DNA of 64,000 nt, from the NCBI RefSeq assembly GCF_907165205.1, contig NC_058196.1, positions 5,560,501-5,624,500 on the forward strand. Direction: 5' to 3'. The translations under genes and the position numbers were made by a program. The DNA is from Coccinella septempunctata. Its lineage: Eukaryota > Arthropoda > Insecta > Coleoptera > Coccinellidae. The notes beneath the pieces were generated by a model, which worked only from the letters and a program-made list of their open reading frames with translations, was not told the origin of the DNA and made no database searches. Numbering within the stretch: the first letter of the stretch is position 1; the number at the start of each line of letters is the position of its first letter. Shown here piece by piece: positions 47,241 to 58,315 of this stretch.

Positions 47241-48311
47241 ATATCTGTGACAAAAATAATTGAATGAATTATCATCTTATATATGAGAAAATTTATGCAA
47301 TATATTGAATTAATTGTTTTATTATGAAAGTAGATTACAAGAACTTCCCCTTTTTCAGATATTCTTTCGAGTGTACCTGAAAGAAGTTCCCACACTCTGT
47401 AGAGTACTTCCAAGTCTTTCCCCAGAAGTGATAGAAAGATCCGAAAACTAAAATTAACAATCAGCTTCTTGGAATGCAAAATATATGGTACCTATATCGA
47501 TTATTTGTTCATTTAGATTTCTGATAAAGATTGTACAAATTCAACAAGTTCTATTGCCTCAAAAAAATTTATTGCATGGAATTAAGAACTTTGATATATA
47601 ATATGTACTTTTGTATCCTTTATTCAAAGCTGTATTATTTGTATACAGGTGTTTTCAAAGGTGAGAATTTCGACACAATTATTCTCACCAGTTGTACATG
47701 TCAGAAAAAACCTCACCTTTAAATATACCCTGTAAAATCTTCAATTCTGTCATATTTTTTTATAAATTTCGAATAAAAATATAGCAAATCTAACAGAGTA
47801 TTTCATTAATATTAATTGATTCAAAACAATGTTTACATAAAAAAAAACATCCTGATCACGAAACAAAGCCCTGGTACTGTTTTGTCGCTCAGGATGTTTC
47901 TTTCTGGTCTCGACTAAGTCGATATTCGAATCCAATACAAGGAATAGAATTCGAATTTCGCGCCCTTAAATTACAAAGCAGACAACTGTAATTTTACTGT
48001 TTGACATTACGATTTCAGTGCCATCTAATTTCTCAGTATGTGAAACACAGGCCCAAAGTGTAGTCGGTTTTTAGTACTAGATTAGTAGGGTCGTTTCCCA
48101 TCTTCCTACTCTATAATCTTTGGTAATAACCAGCAACTTTGGTTGATAAAAAACAAAAAGAATGAAAGCAACAACGTGGTGGAGGTCGAAACATATGACG
48201 TAAAAAAGGATTTGTGGTAACCGTATGTGGCGAGATATTTAGCCAGAAAAACGATGAAAGATAATAATGAATGTTCATTTTGCTTGGAAGTAATTGAGGC
48301 GTACTAGACGG

Positions 48312-49970
48312 AGAGCCAGAGCCAAAAAAAGTCTCTGAGTTTCTTAAGCCTGGTTTTTTCTCAGGTGATTACAATCATAATATACAATAAAATGCTGCGG
48401 TCAGTTAAGTGGATGTTAGAACATGTGCCTCTGATGCGCGATCAAACATGTCGTGATCACCGACATAATAAAATCAATTTCTAAAAGCTGAAACTTTATA
48501 AACTTTTGTATTTTGGTATCTAAATCAAAATTATGATAGTCAGTCAACGTCCAATCGGGACACAGCTGGTCAGAAAGCTTTAATGTGCGTAGCGCGAGGC
48601 GTAGCGTCATTTAGAAGGGTGCAATTCGTTTATCAAGCGTGAAAATTTTTTGTAACTAATACTGACTATATTATTTATGAATAAAATGGTCAGTCAGCCA
48701 TTCCGTAGAACAACGCCCGTCAGTCAGTGGATAAAAAATTAAATTTTTTTCGCTGTCTATAGATATTACATCATAATCATTCAAAGTAACACATTTATTT
48801 TAATAAGGCACTTCCATGTCGCAATTGTGCCTTAAAATCTCAGAAATAAAATTCGTTCGAAATCAACAGTGTACTCAACTAACGCAGGCATACGCACAGG
48901 TAAGAACTCCTTGATTTTCAAACATTTTTAACTAATATTCATTTGATTCATTAGGGATAACAAGCTATAAATAATCATCACATAATTCATCATCTTAATC
49001 TTTCATATCATTATTCTGACTATCGTGATCTGACACGTCAAGCTCAGGTGTTGTAGAATCTAATAAATAAATAAATTTGTGATTGTTTAATTCAGATAAA
49101 GATATTTCTATACCTGTATTTTCTTGTAAAGGTTGTATAATATCATCCTGTACAAGTTCTGGTAATTGATCGCCTTTAAACCAATGACACTTATATTTCT
49201 CATCCACCAATTTCCAGCCGTAGTCAGTAGGAGATAGCTCCGTTGGAATTTGACGGTAAGCATTACACCAAATATTTGAAATGAAGCTCACTCTTAAGAA
49301 CTGCTGCATCAATTCTGATTGGCATGGTGGCATACTCGACCCATCTACATTGATTATTTTAATTTTAAAACGATCGTTTGTGGTACTAAGACATTTATAC
49401 GTCTTCTAAAATAAAACGAATCTTGCCTCGTCAATTGATTTAATTTTTTTCAAGACATACAAATGGGAAACAAATCCTTGAACCCTATTTAACATATTAT
49501 TCTGGTTGCTTTCATCTGCAAGTCCAAGGTCAGCGAATGTTTTTTGAAAATCTTAGCTCTGCTTCATTATCTGCAGAGGTTTTTTTTTACCTTTCTCATA
49601 AAAAGCTGGATTAAAATCACTTTCAATTAGAGCATGCAGTCCAGGAAGAGCATTGCAAACAGAATTTCACAATTTTTGATGCATTCTACGGACATTAATC
49701 ATCCTTTTATGATTCCTAGTCCCAACTTCTATCTACGCGCATTAATGCTGACTGACCAGCTGTGTACCGATTGGACGTTGACTGACTATCATGATTTTGA
49801 TTTAGATACCAAAATACAAAAGTTTATAAAGTTTCAGCCTTAAGAAATTGATTTTATTATGTCGGTAATCACGACATGTTTGACCGCGCACCAGAGGCAC
49901 ATGTTCTAACATCCACTTGACTGACCGCAGCATTTTATTGTATATTATGACTTTTTTTGGCTCTGGCTCT
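48312..49970 (-). mobile_element. Long-TIR DNA transposon of unknown superfamily
   Basis: The left arm 48312-48592 and right arm 49733-49970 are inverted copies, with ends AGAGCCAGAGCCAAAAAAAG and high identity across about 235 bp. The left arm has an extra segment of about 41 bp (48334-48375). GACTGAC/GTCAGTC motifs recur in both arms and just inside the left arm (48688-48722), spaced like transposase-binding sites. The middle carries a minus-strand relic ORF (48995-49690). No target duplication could be agreed on. Superfamily unknown. Confidence 0.8.
48995..49690 (-). pseudogene. Uncharacterised transposon protein, C-terminal part
   Basis: A minus-strand reading runs from about 49690 to the stop at 48995 with only two or three lesions: LHALIESDFNPAFYEKGKKK, PLQIMKQS, FADLGLADES, FVSHLYVLKKIKSIDEARFV, SMPPCQSELMQQFLRVSF, ISNIWCNAYRQIP, DYGWKLVDEKYKCHWFKGDQ and LP, then an acidic tail. 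The intact final piece starts at an ATG at 49333 (112 codons). I recall similar C-terminal regions (TGCD.NPAF..KGK, PPC...L, GW......WF.GDQLP) in unnamed long ORFs of insects and other invertebrates, but I cannot name a family or activity. Lying between long TIRs, it is probably part of the element's own gene. Confidence 0.5.
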
Positions 49971-50550
49971 TGGACTATACCTACAGCGATATGCCAGTCA
50001 ATTCCTTAATCGACGACAAACACAAAATTGCTTCCCGGACATTTTATACTATTTTTCATCTCATCTCTAAATATCCTCGCCAAATTATTTCTCAACTGAA
50101 TTCAAAATCAAAGAAGAATTCAGGAAACGAGTAGATGTAGCATTATGAATATGTTGAGGTATTATCTTCTTTCTCTCTCATTTCCTATAGAGAAATTTTC
50201 AATATGATGTCATCAAATCTATTTTTAAGTTTTCAGGCAAGTGTTAAATCATCTGCGCATTATTACTCAATTATGTCAGAAATCAGATGATCTTTGTCAT
50301 AAATTTGTCATGATACGCAGCCGAAAATCACATCTTGACGTGTTTCAATTCGAACCAAATGTGTTGACAGATCGATAGGCATCTGAAGTTCTGCTGCCAA
50401 AAACATGCGGGTGAAAGTGGAAGAAAGCCAAGCTTTCTTTCAGGAAACAAATTAGGACGGAGAGTTGTGCATCTATGGGTTATCTATGTTCACGAGTTGA
50501 CGGAAGATTACGGGAGAAGGAAGAAAAAATTTGATATTTGATAGTGGTAA
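49971..50550. other. No gene recognised
   Basis: AT-rich spacer with no ORF or repeat that I recognised. Confidence 0.5.
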
Positions 50551-50554
50551 TTAT

Positions 50555-50830
50555 TTAAAATCTTTTTCTTCTTCGTTGTACGTTAGGACCTAGTTCTGTG
50601 CTTTCTTCAATGGTTTCCTTGCTGCAGCCGGGATGATGGAGACTAGCTTTCATACCAACTGTAGGTGGTCGTCCTAGTGGTCGAAATGTATTTGTTTTTT
50701 TTTTCTTTATAATATTTGCCAACCGGTCATCAGTCAGTTGGTCCACATGGTTTCTCCATGCCCTATGCCGATTTCTTATCTCACCACATCCTGGATGTCA
50801 AATATCTCTTTATTCCGTAATTTCTCTTTC
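50555..50830 (-). pseudogene. LINE ORF2 extreme C-terminus
   Basis: The minus strand reads KLRNKEIFDIQDVVR, a stop, a shifted RAWRNHVDQLTDDRLANIIK, then RPLGRPPTVGMKASLHHPGC. The pattern (R.WR.HV.......R......GRP..RW) is the usual basic tail of many LINE proteins in insects. The fragment has at least two lesions and no palm domain. Confidence 0.5.
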
Positions 50831-51110
50831 GGTCGAATAATATGTATCAATTCGGCATCACGGGCATTCTGGAAGCTAAAGGATAGACAGCGGGTTTCAT
50901 AAAACTTTTATTGCCTGATCAACGATTTGACAGTTACTCGATTTCAAAAACGAAGTCACTTAAAATTTTTCATTCCTCCATATATTGAAAAGTAGCAATT
51001 GAGAATCATTGAATTGAAGTATATAGATCCTAATTCGGTGGGAGAATGGTATTCCAAATCCTCCTGACTGAATTATTGATTGAAAACAAATTAACGTTTA
51101 TCCGCCAATC
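50831..51110. other. No gene recognised
   Basis: Short spacer; nothing recognised. Confidence 0.5.
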
Positions 51111-51124
51111 AAGCGTTGATTCAT

Positions 51125-51312
51125 CGATCAAGCATTATGGAACCGGGGGAGAGTGTTTCAAAATCACGACCTCACTCTGAAGACCAAGACAGCTGTTTAC
51201 AAGGCAGTGGTCCTCCCAACGCTTCTTTACGGAAGCGAAAGCTGGACGCCCTACAACGACATATTAAACAGCTTGAACAAACGCAACAACGTCATCTAAG
51301 ACAGATGTAAGT
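51125..51312 (+). pseudogene. LINE reverse transcriptase thumb fragment
   Basis: One plus-strand frame reads SVFQNHDLTLKTKTAVYKAV then VLPTLLYGSESWTPY. This is the common thumb segment of LINE RTs (T...K...Y....LP.LLYG.E.W). The overlapping frame supplies the next piece, RHIKQLEQTQQRHLRQM, so a frameshift lies near 51255. Nothing upstream or downstream extends it. Confidence 0.6.
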
Positions 51313-53070
51313 GAAATGCTTCATCAAATTGATCTTAAGACTTGATGAAGAAATAGAATAGATAATAATATTTCATATACATTACTCGAAAAATGGTTTC
51401 ATAAAGTTGTTCTATGGTTGTAGCGTCATAATATTCTGCTTATTTTGGTGAATGTTCCTTCGTTGTTAACAATCTCTTCTTGGCTTACTTCCATGAACTA
51501 GTGATGTCATCTCTTCTTAGCCGGCCAATCCTACGTTATTATCAAGCCATCCTTCAACGGGAAAAAAATGTAGAGAGGTTCCATCTTGCGCCAACCAACG
51601 CGTCTTAACACTTCAATGTTTTCCTGCAGATTTGTCGAAATGAATTCACGAAAAATTTTTGAATTTAAGCTGAGGAATAGAAAATTTGGCTCAAGAACAA
51701 AACTATTGTTCATATCTTCCAAAGATACATTAACAGAAAATTCATTGTGAAATGACCCAATGTCTCTAGAATACACATGTGCCCAAACATGAATATAATT
51801 ATATAATTATATTAATTAATATTAATTTATTATATTAATTAATATTAATTAATCAAAGGAAGTAGACCACGTACAAGTCGCAGTGTGAAAAATTTGAGTT
51901 TGCCAATCCAACAGATAAAATTTCAGATGGGGGTGAAAGGAGGTTGAAGACTATACTGACGCATAGTATAACTGGAAGAATGAAAGAAAATTAATTTGTT
52001 CTGGGTCAACATTCACTTCGAAAAAAAAACACGACAGAAGTTGCTCCTTCATTCACGTGGATAGGACGTCCGCATATTTTTTTTCTTTATAGACGTCATA
52101 TCTTCGTCGAACACGTAAGCCCCGACCAAATTCAATTTCGCGGAGTTCCCTACAAATTTCCGCACACTAACTTCTTTGACATGGCAAAGTCTTATCATCT
52201 ACGAAGTTATAAGGTGCGAAACCGTATTCTTCATTCAGACAGTGAACCCTCCGAGAAATGCATAAGATAATAACGACGCATGTAAATCTTAATGTTCAAA
52301 CCTGAGAGATGGCGATATTAAATTTTCGTCGACAGTTGACAGTTCACTCATGCATGAGGATTGAGACGATGTGAAAAAAGTTGGAAGGTCTCGACATCGC
52401 ATATATTCATCATTCGGGATTCAATTACATGAAGAACGTCGGAGAAACGCCAACATATGGCTGAAAAATCGTTAATTTAATAGGAAAGAGTCGCCGAAGT
52501 CAATTATGAGATCGTTTAGATCCTGAAAAGCGCAATTACTACAGCGTATCTTTTTGTTTTTGTTTTATGACCTGAGTTTACAGTCTTTGTTTCGACGTCG
52601 CGCCAGAGATGGATTAATGACAATCATTCGAAACTGAAGTTCATTCGAACGGCAGGGAGGGAATGGAAAACATTTTTTATCTTTATCTTTGCAGAAACGT
52701 TCACGCTCGAATCTACAATATTAATGAGGGGCACTTTTTTCACCGATACACTTTCTATGTTTGTATGAAGAATGAATCAATTCATATCTATTTACTCACT
52801 TCATCTCCCAATTATTAACTTGAGGTGGAAACAACTTTCTCGCCAGTGAGCTTTGTTGTCGATGTCAAAACACAAACCAAATTAAAGTGAAACACATTGA
52901 GGAATCTTCAAACTACTTCAAAACTATTTGCAGGAAAAGATGCCCATCACACATTTCTGTTTCAAAATACTAGGAGAAACAGATGGAAGGACCTCAAATT
53001 CCTGTTCTAAAAACTTCAACTGTCATCAGAACCTCATGAACACTTATATATGGATACATATCAAACAGTA
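51313..53070. other. No gene; AT palindromic repeat
   Basis: Includes a run of ATTAATTAATATTAATT-type palindromic units at 51793-51856. The ORF at 51531-51776 (minus) has no motif. The rest is featureless to my reading. Confidence 0.5.
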
Positions 53071-53074
53071 CTAA

Positions 53075-53195
53075 CACTGAGGGTTCCTTCATGAAAGCAT
53101 TCGCAGTACATTGTGGATTTCCGCAATTAGTTGAAAAGCCTACTCATTTACCCTAGACTGAAAAACCTAATATTTTAGACCTACATGACGGTATG
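53075..53195 (+). pseudogene. LINE endonuclease fragment, plus strand
   Basis: The plus strand reads SFMKAFAVHCGFPQLVEKPT, HLP, a stop, TEKPNILDL. This matches the endonuclease segment F....GL.QLV..PTR....LDL of Jockey/CR1-group ORF2 proteins. It is about 40 residues long and abuts the minus-strand LINE at 53225. Confidence 0.5.
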
Positions 53196-53224
53196 ATATT
53201 TATGTCCTGTATCCCATGGGAAAT

Positions 53225-54640
53225 TCAAGGCACCACATATACCATCACGTCCAGGCGCGGAATCAGTCTTCACGCACCGTAAATACTTCTTGACCATCTC
53301 TTCATCTATTTCGATGTTAGATATACCAGATCCACAGCGAGGAATTCGTACTCCAGGAGGAGCGGCATCAGACTCAATTGTGAATGAAGACAAGAATGCA
53401 GTAGCCATTCCTCAGTCGAATTGGTAGACAGATTATTCGATTCATTACGGACCAGAGGTACACCGACCCTCCCGGTCATAAATGTTCTGAAGTAATTGAA
53501 GAAACTTTTCGTGTTCTTCGAGAAATCTAATCTTTTTTCGTAGTTTCTCTTGGCCTGTCGAACAAACTCCGAAACATGGTGTGACTAATGACGGTGGCTT
53601 CTATAATCTTCATCGGATTTGGTGCGAAGATACCTCTGCCATAGGAATTTCTTTCTCCTAGCCATTTCTAAGCCCTTTCGGTCAATCCATGGTCGTACCC
53701 TGTTACACTTATGCGTCTTTGTTGTGGTGCAAGCTTCAATCACGCTATTAATTTCCTCCAGGAAACCCTTCCACATTCTCTCCACATCATCACCACTGCA
53801 TACACCAGACCAATGGACAGTAGACAACATATGAGAAACTTTATTGTAATCAACGTGTCTGGTGACTCTGGTGGAATTATTGTTCATCGGGAGGCTGAAT
53901 TGAAACTCGGTTGAATGAGTGATATGATCGGAACGTCCAAAGGGTGATAGGTAATCAACGTCGGATATGAAATTGGAGTATGAGACCAAAAACAGGTCAA
54001 GAAGAGAAGGTTCCTGACCCGAACGAGACCTAGTGGGACGATCGATCACTTGCTGGTAGGCTGAGTTGCAAAATAGTTCTGCAAAGGGAAAGGAAGTAGA
54101 ACTGAGCGAAGGCATACGATTAAGGGGCCAATCTAAGTCGGGGCAATTGAAGTCACCTCCGATGAATACGTTCTGGCTTGAAGATATCGAATCAGACAGA
54201 AACTGGATTAGGTCGAGGTCATTCAAACAAGGGTGTGGACGATAGATGCAACCAAGAAGTAAGGAAAAATGAAAATTTTAAACTTTGACGAAGAAATTGT
54301 TGATATCTGGCTGTGAGTTATGAGCAACCTCAATCTGAAATGAATCAAAAATTGATTTCTTTAAATAAATACAGACACCACGGTACCCCACAGTACCATC
54401 GCTGTCGTCTCGACATAGGATATAATCAGGCATAGAGAAAGCATGATCGGGAATATCTGGTCTCAATCACGTTTCCGTGAAAAGGAGGAAATAAGGTTTG
54501 TGTTCCTGTACATTAGTTAATACTTCAGCAAATTTGGAAGAAAGTGATTGAACGTTTCTGTAGACTAATGGCCATGTTACAAATGTATTCAGTTTTTTGG
54601 GCATGCAGGCTTTGTTGAATCGGCAGACGGAACAATTTTA
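53225..54640 (-). pseudogene. LINE ORF2 endonuclease and linker, RT missing
   Basis: On the minus strand, RNVQSLSSKFAEVLTNVQEH and LLFTET start the endonuclease near 54580; RGVCIYLK follows. A TAA at about 54278 precedes GCIYRPHP, then 214 open codons with IGGDFNCPDLDW, LLDLFLVS and GRSDHIT, catalytic residues in place. After a stop at 53585 the linker continues (FVRQAKRNYEKRLDFSKNTK, SFFNYFRTFMTGRV), shifts frame near 53408 and ends at SAPGRDGI, exactly where the RT would begin. The element is therefore truncated at its 3' side, unusual for LINEs, which normally lose the 5' side; deletion or replacement is implied. Confidence 0.8.
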
Positions 54641-55595
54641 GGGGTGCCCTTCAGATATTCAATCGTTAGGATCTCCTCACAACCTGATTGTCTTCTCTTA
54701 AGTTCTTCTCGAAGATTAATATTGGTTGAATTTTCTAGATTCTGGATGTATGCTTATTCTTTGTGTGATTTTCATGAAATATTTGCTTTTTAGATGGAAT
54801 TATGACAATTTCTACAATACGGTGTCTTATATTACATTAATCAGTGAAAAGTAGTATAACGTGTTTTCAAAGAATTGTTATTCGTCAAATAATTTCATCT
54901 GAAAGCACTGAAATAAGGTATCGTTCAGATGGGAAATAATTTGACAGATACTTCTTGACATTGAATAAAATTTATTCGAAGGTGAAAGTAGTTGCAATAG
55001 TCATTGCATCCCAATATAATATTTCTTATGGGGGAAATTAAAGGATATAGTTTATGCTAAAGACATCCATTCAAGAGAGCAGTTGATGAACAGAATAATC
55101 AACCGATAAATTAAAAAATAGTGAAGTTGTAATTCGGAAATTTATAAATTCGTCAAGAAAAATGTGTATGTCGGAGAATTAGTGTTAAGTAGATAGATAG
55201 CTTGGCTAGGTAACGTATTGTGTGTTGCCTCATGTTGCCGTTGATCACGTTGGGCGATATTGGAAGTCTGGAGAAATTCCTTAGTTATGCACTTTCGGAG
55301 AAGTGATTGAGAGAAGGAAGGCGAAGGGACAGTTTTTATAGAAGAGGCTTAGCGAGCGTGATCGACGGATACGTCAACCAAATTATTAGGTCATTACACT
55401 GAATGTTCATTTTTACGTTTGTACTAAAGAATATGAGTGAAAATAACTTTTCGACATGTACAAGTAAATTGTTTTCATTTCTACTAATTCCTGAAGTTTC
55501 GTTGACTGAATTTCAGTATAGATATTAGTTGGGGAGCCCAAGAGGGACATTCAGGATTTACTCGAGCGTGTCATAATTATAACGGGATTTTCACT
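54641..55595. other. No gene recognised
   Basis: AT-rich DNA, no supportable feature. Confidence 0.5.
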
Positions 55596-55599
55596 TTGG

Positions 55600-56301
55600 G
55601 CTTCCGAACGTATGCTGAATGTTTGCCATTTTACAATATGGATCGTTTTAGCATCGCACAACGTGTTGATTTTGTGAAAATTTACTACAAAAGTGGTGAA
55701 AAACCAGAAGAGGTTTTTCGAGCATTACGGGCACATTTTGGTCGTCGAGGACGGCCTATAGAGCACACAATTGCCAATGTAGTGGGTAAATTCGAAAAAA
55801 CTGGGTCCGTAGTAGAGTGAGACCTGTGCGTTCGGCCGAAAATATTGCTGCTGTTGCTGCCAGTGTGGAGGAAGACCTGAATGTTTCGATTCCAAGACCT
55901 GCTCAACAATTGGGCTTGTCAAACACATAATTGTGGCGAGTGTTGCATTTGGATTTGCATCTGAATCCATATAAAGTCCAGCTATTGCAAAAATTATAGC
56001 GTAGTGACCATGGAATGCGTCGGGCATAAGTCGATCGGGTGAACGAAAAACAGCAGCAACACGACCGAACATGGCCATATTGCGATCAAATTTTGAAGGA
56101 CGCATAATTTCTCGTTTTGGTGAACGTGTCTATGCCGACTCTACACAAAATCTTGAACATTTGAAAGACAACATTCGTCAAGTTATGGCCGAAATACCGC
56201 CCCAAATGTGCCGAAAAGTCATCGAAAATTACCTGTTTCGAATCAAGGTCTGCGAGGAAGCCCTAGGTGGTCATTTGAATGATATTGTATTCCACACATA
56301 G
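55600..56301 (+). pseudogene. Tc1/mariner-superfamily transposase with internal deletions
   Basis: The ATG at 55638 begins FSIAQRVDFVKIYYKSGEKP with RPIEHTIANVVGKFEKTGSV, the helix-turn-helix N-terminus of an insect mariner-like transposase family. After a +1 shift near 55818, RPVRSAENIAAVAASVEEDL, RPAQQLGLSNT and LDLHLNPYKVQL follow. Then most of the DDE domain is missing: the reading jumps to GRIISRFG at about 56100 and at once to VYADSTQNLEHLKDNI, skipping the WPPRS..LTPLDFFLWG block. It ends CEEALGGHLNDIVFHT at 56301, the usual terminus. No terminal repeats could be paired, so element boundaries are unknown. Confidence 0.8.
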
Positions 56302-56454
56302 TGGCATAAACCAAACTATATTTTGAAATAAAAGTTAAAACAAAATTTCAATTCTAAGTGTGTTTCATTTCAATTTACTTTTGGAATTTAAAATTGAAAA
56401 ACCCTGTTTAAGGGGAAATTTGGTCGTATATTTTTATCCATGTTAACATTAACA

Positions 56455-56586
56455 GTTATACTGTGGTTACTATGATAGTTAAGCAAATGATTGAAGTTGC
56501 TAAGATAATAGACTCATGTCTAGATGGTACTACAAACCAACAAACTCCAATCGTTTGCTTAACTATCATTGTAACCACAGTATAAC
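56455..56586. repeat. 43-bp inverted repeats around a 46-bp loop
   Basis: GTTATACTGTGGTTACTATG... (56455-56497) pairs with 56544-56586 with only a few mismatches. It lies just upstream of the Penelope fragment beginning near 56600. It could be a small hairpin MITE or part of the Penelope terminal structure. Confidence 0.8.
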
Positions 56587-56599
56587 TCAGAAAGCAAAT

Positions 56600-57700
56600 G
56601 TAGCTCACAACTTGATTAAGAAATCTTTAACTGTCAGTGACCCTGGTTTTCAAGCTGAAAATTTAAAATTGGTCAAATAAATCCTATTAAACAAAAACTA
56701 TCCGGTATACTTTGTCAAAAAAATTGTCAATAGAGTTACTGATCAATTGGCTAGTTTAGGGAACAATTCTAATGTGAAGTTGGATGTTGATTTTATAGGT
56801 TTCCATTTATACCAGACATTCCATATAAGGTTCAAAAGATTTTTAATGAATTTAATTTTACATGTGCTTTTTACAACTGGTATCAACCAAAACGTTTTTA
56901 ACTCGTCTTAAAGATCCAACTGCTCCTGAATTACAGACTGAAGTGGTTTATAAGGTTCCTTGACGGGATTGCGACAAGTGTTATGTAGGGCAGACAAAAC
57001 AATATGTTAAGGACAGATTGAAACAACATAAATCGGATCTAAGAAACGCACACAATATTGACAAAACGGCACTCAAAGTCCACGCATTCAACGAAAAATC
57101 AGTTCGATTTTGATAATACCACAGTTTTGGACACAGAAAAGTTTGCATACAGACGCAACATTAGTGAAATGATTCACATGTTCACAGTTCAAAACTGAAT
57201 GACTCGGTAAATTTCACAGACGACATCAAGAACCTTAGTATATGATTTTTTACTAGATGACCTGATGTAGTTTATTTTGCTCTAATGCCAAGATTTGTAG
57301 AAGATAAGTTTGAATTGTAAGTTGTAGCTTGTTCTTGTTTTTATGTTGCATTGTCTTTGTAGTATTGTTAGTGACGTGTTTGGTGGTCTAGTTATCCACC
57401 GCACTCTATGTAATTGTTTAGGTTAGGTTAGATGGTAGATTGTCGCTGTTTTTGACGTTTGAGAATGTTCTTGGTAGAGTTTCCAGATTTCTGAGTTATG
57501 TTTTTGGATGTTCCTAGTTTATATTGCATCAAATAACACAAAATATTGGTGACTATCTCAAAATAGTTTAGTATATAGTGATGATCTAAGAATGATTGTA
57601 ATTTTACTGCCCTGAAAAAGAGAATAGATTTCCTCGAAACGTCGGCAAATCTTTTGTAGAAAGCAGTAATAAACGGTCCACATTCCTGATAATCGTTTTA
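56600..57700 (+). pseudogene. Penelope-like element 3' part with GIY-YIG remnant
   Basis: Frames from 56600 read AHNLIKKSLTVSDPGF, a stop, LNKNYPVYFVKKIVNRVTDQ, FIPDIPYKV-like sequence, FNEFNFTCAFYNWYQPKRF and DPTAPELQTEVVYKVP. A stop then interrupts the GIY-YIG domain before RDCDKCYVGQTKQYVKDRLK and HKSDLR, then VLDTEKFAYRRNISEMIHM. The order matches the C-terminal half of the copy at 16.2-18.6 kb. The RT is absent and there are at least four lesions. The 3' UTR includes CTGAAAAAG...CGAAACGTCGG at 57612-57645. Confidence 0.75.
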
Positions 57701-57774
57701 TTGATTTTTTTTACCATTTTCAACTCTTCCATACGGCCAGATCCAGATTAACATGAGTTTATTATCAGAGACAC

Positions 57775-58315
57775 GTAGGGCCTATACAGTATCTTGATCT
57801 GATACTCCTTGGGATTATTTCGATAAGTTTTCGCCTTAATCGATTCCTTGGTCTCCCTTTGTGAATTCTCATTATACCTCTATTTTCCTTCAGGTACCTA
57901 ATAGTCCACTACTCTCTTGTATTCTTGATTTGAACGTTCGTTTGCTATTTCGAATATATTGTCAGTATTAGTTTTCATAAATTCGGTGAAGTTTTTCCAC
58001 CTCGAATCAGGATAAAACTATCTCTTCTTGGGTCCATTTACTTCAGTTCGTAGTAGCTTGTTTTCGGTCAACTGTATTTTTTCAAGATGGCTCTAACTAA
58101 AATCTCCAGCAACTGATACCTAAGTATGTTGTAGTTAGGTGAAGAAGTTGAGATTTCTTGATCCTTTTTCATTGCGTTATTTTTTTTTCCAATTCTGAGC
58201 ATACACTGAAGCGTATCACTGGATAATTGAATATTTGTGTCGGACACCAAGAGAAAATTGAATCCTTTTTCCACTTCCGGAACATTGAAGCCCCTCTTAT
58301 ATTTCACCTAAGAAG
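57775..58315 (-). pseudogene. Jockey-type LINE C-terminus, heavily decayed
   Basis: The minus strand has VSDTNIQLSSDTLQCMLRIG (ORF 58307-58068), then HLEKIQLTENKLLRTEVNGP and, after frameshifts, NIFEIANERSNQEYKRVVDY. TENKLLR...GP and NQE..RVVDY align with TENKLLRCAIDGP and NQEFRRLVDYDPEE of the relic at 22.8-23.0 kb, so both derive from related elements. It is too decayed for a confident clade call. Confidence 0.55.

Larger units (their letters stand above)
46365..48130 (+). mobile_element. P-like (THAP) transposon, copy 2
   Basis: The element spans 46373-48122, flanked by GTAATAAC on both sides (46365-46372 and 48123-48130), a perfect 8-bp duplication. The left end reads CAAAGTTTATAGAGAAGG; the right end in reverse reads CAAAGATTATAGAGTAGG; both continue AAGATGGGAAACGA, so TIRs are about 32 bp. 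It shares the left 600 bp and right 250 bp with copy 1 at 37858-39247. It contains THAP exons, a 40-bp TIR-only insertion and an internal tandem duplication, but no catalytic domain. Confidence 0.9.
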
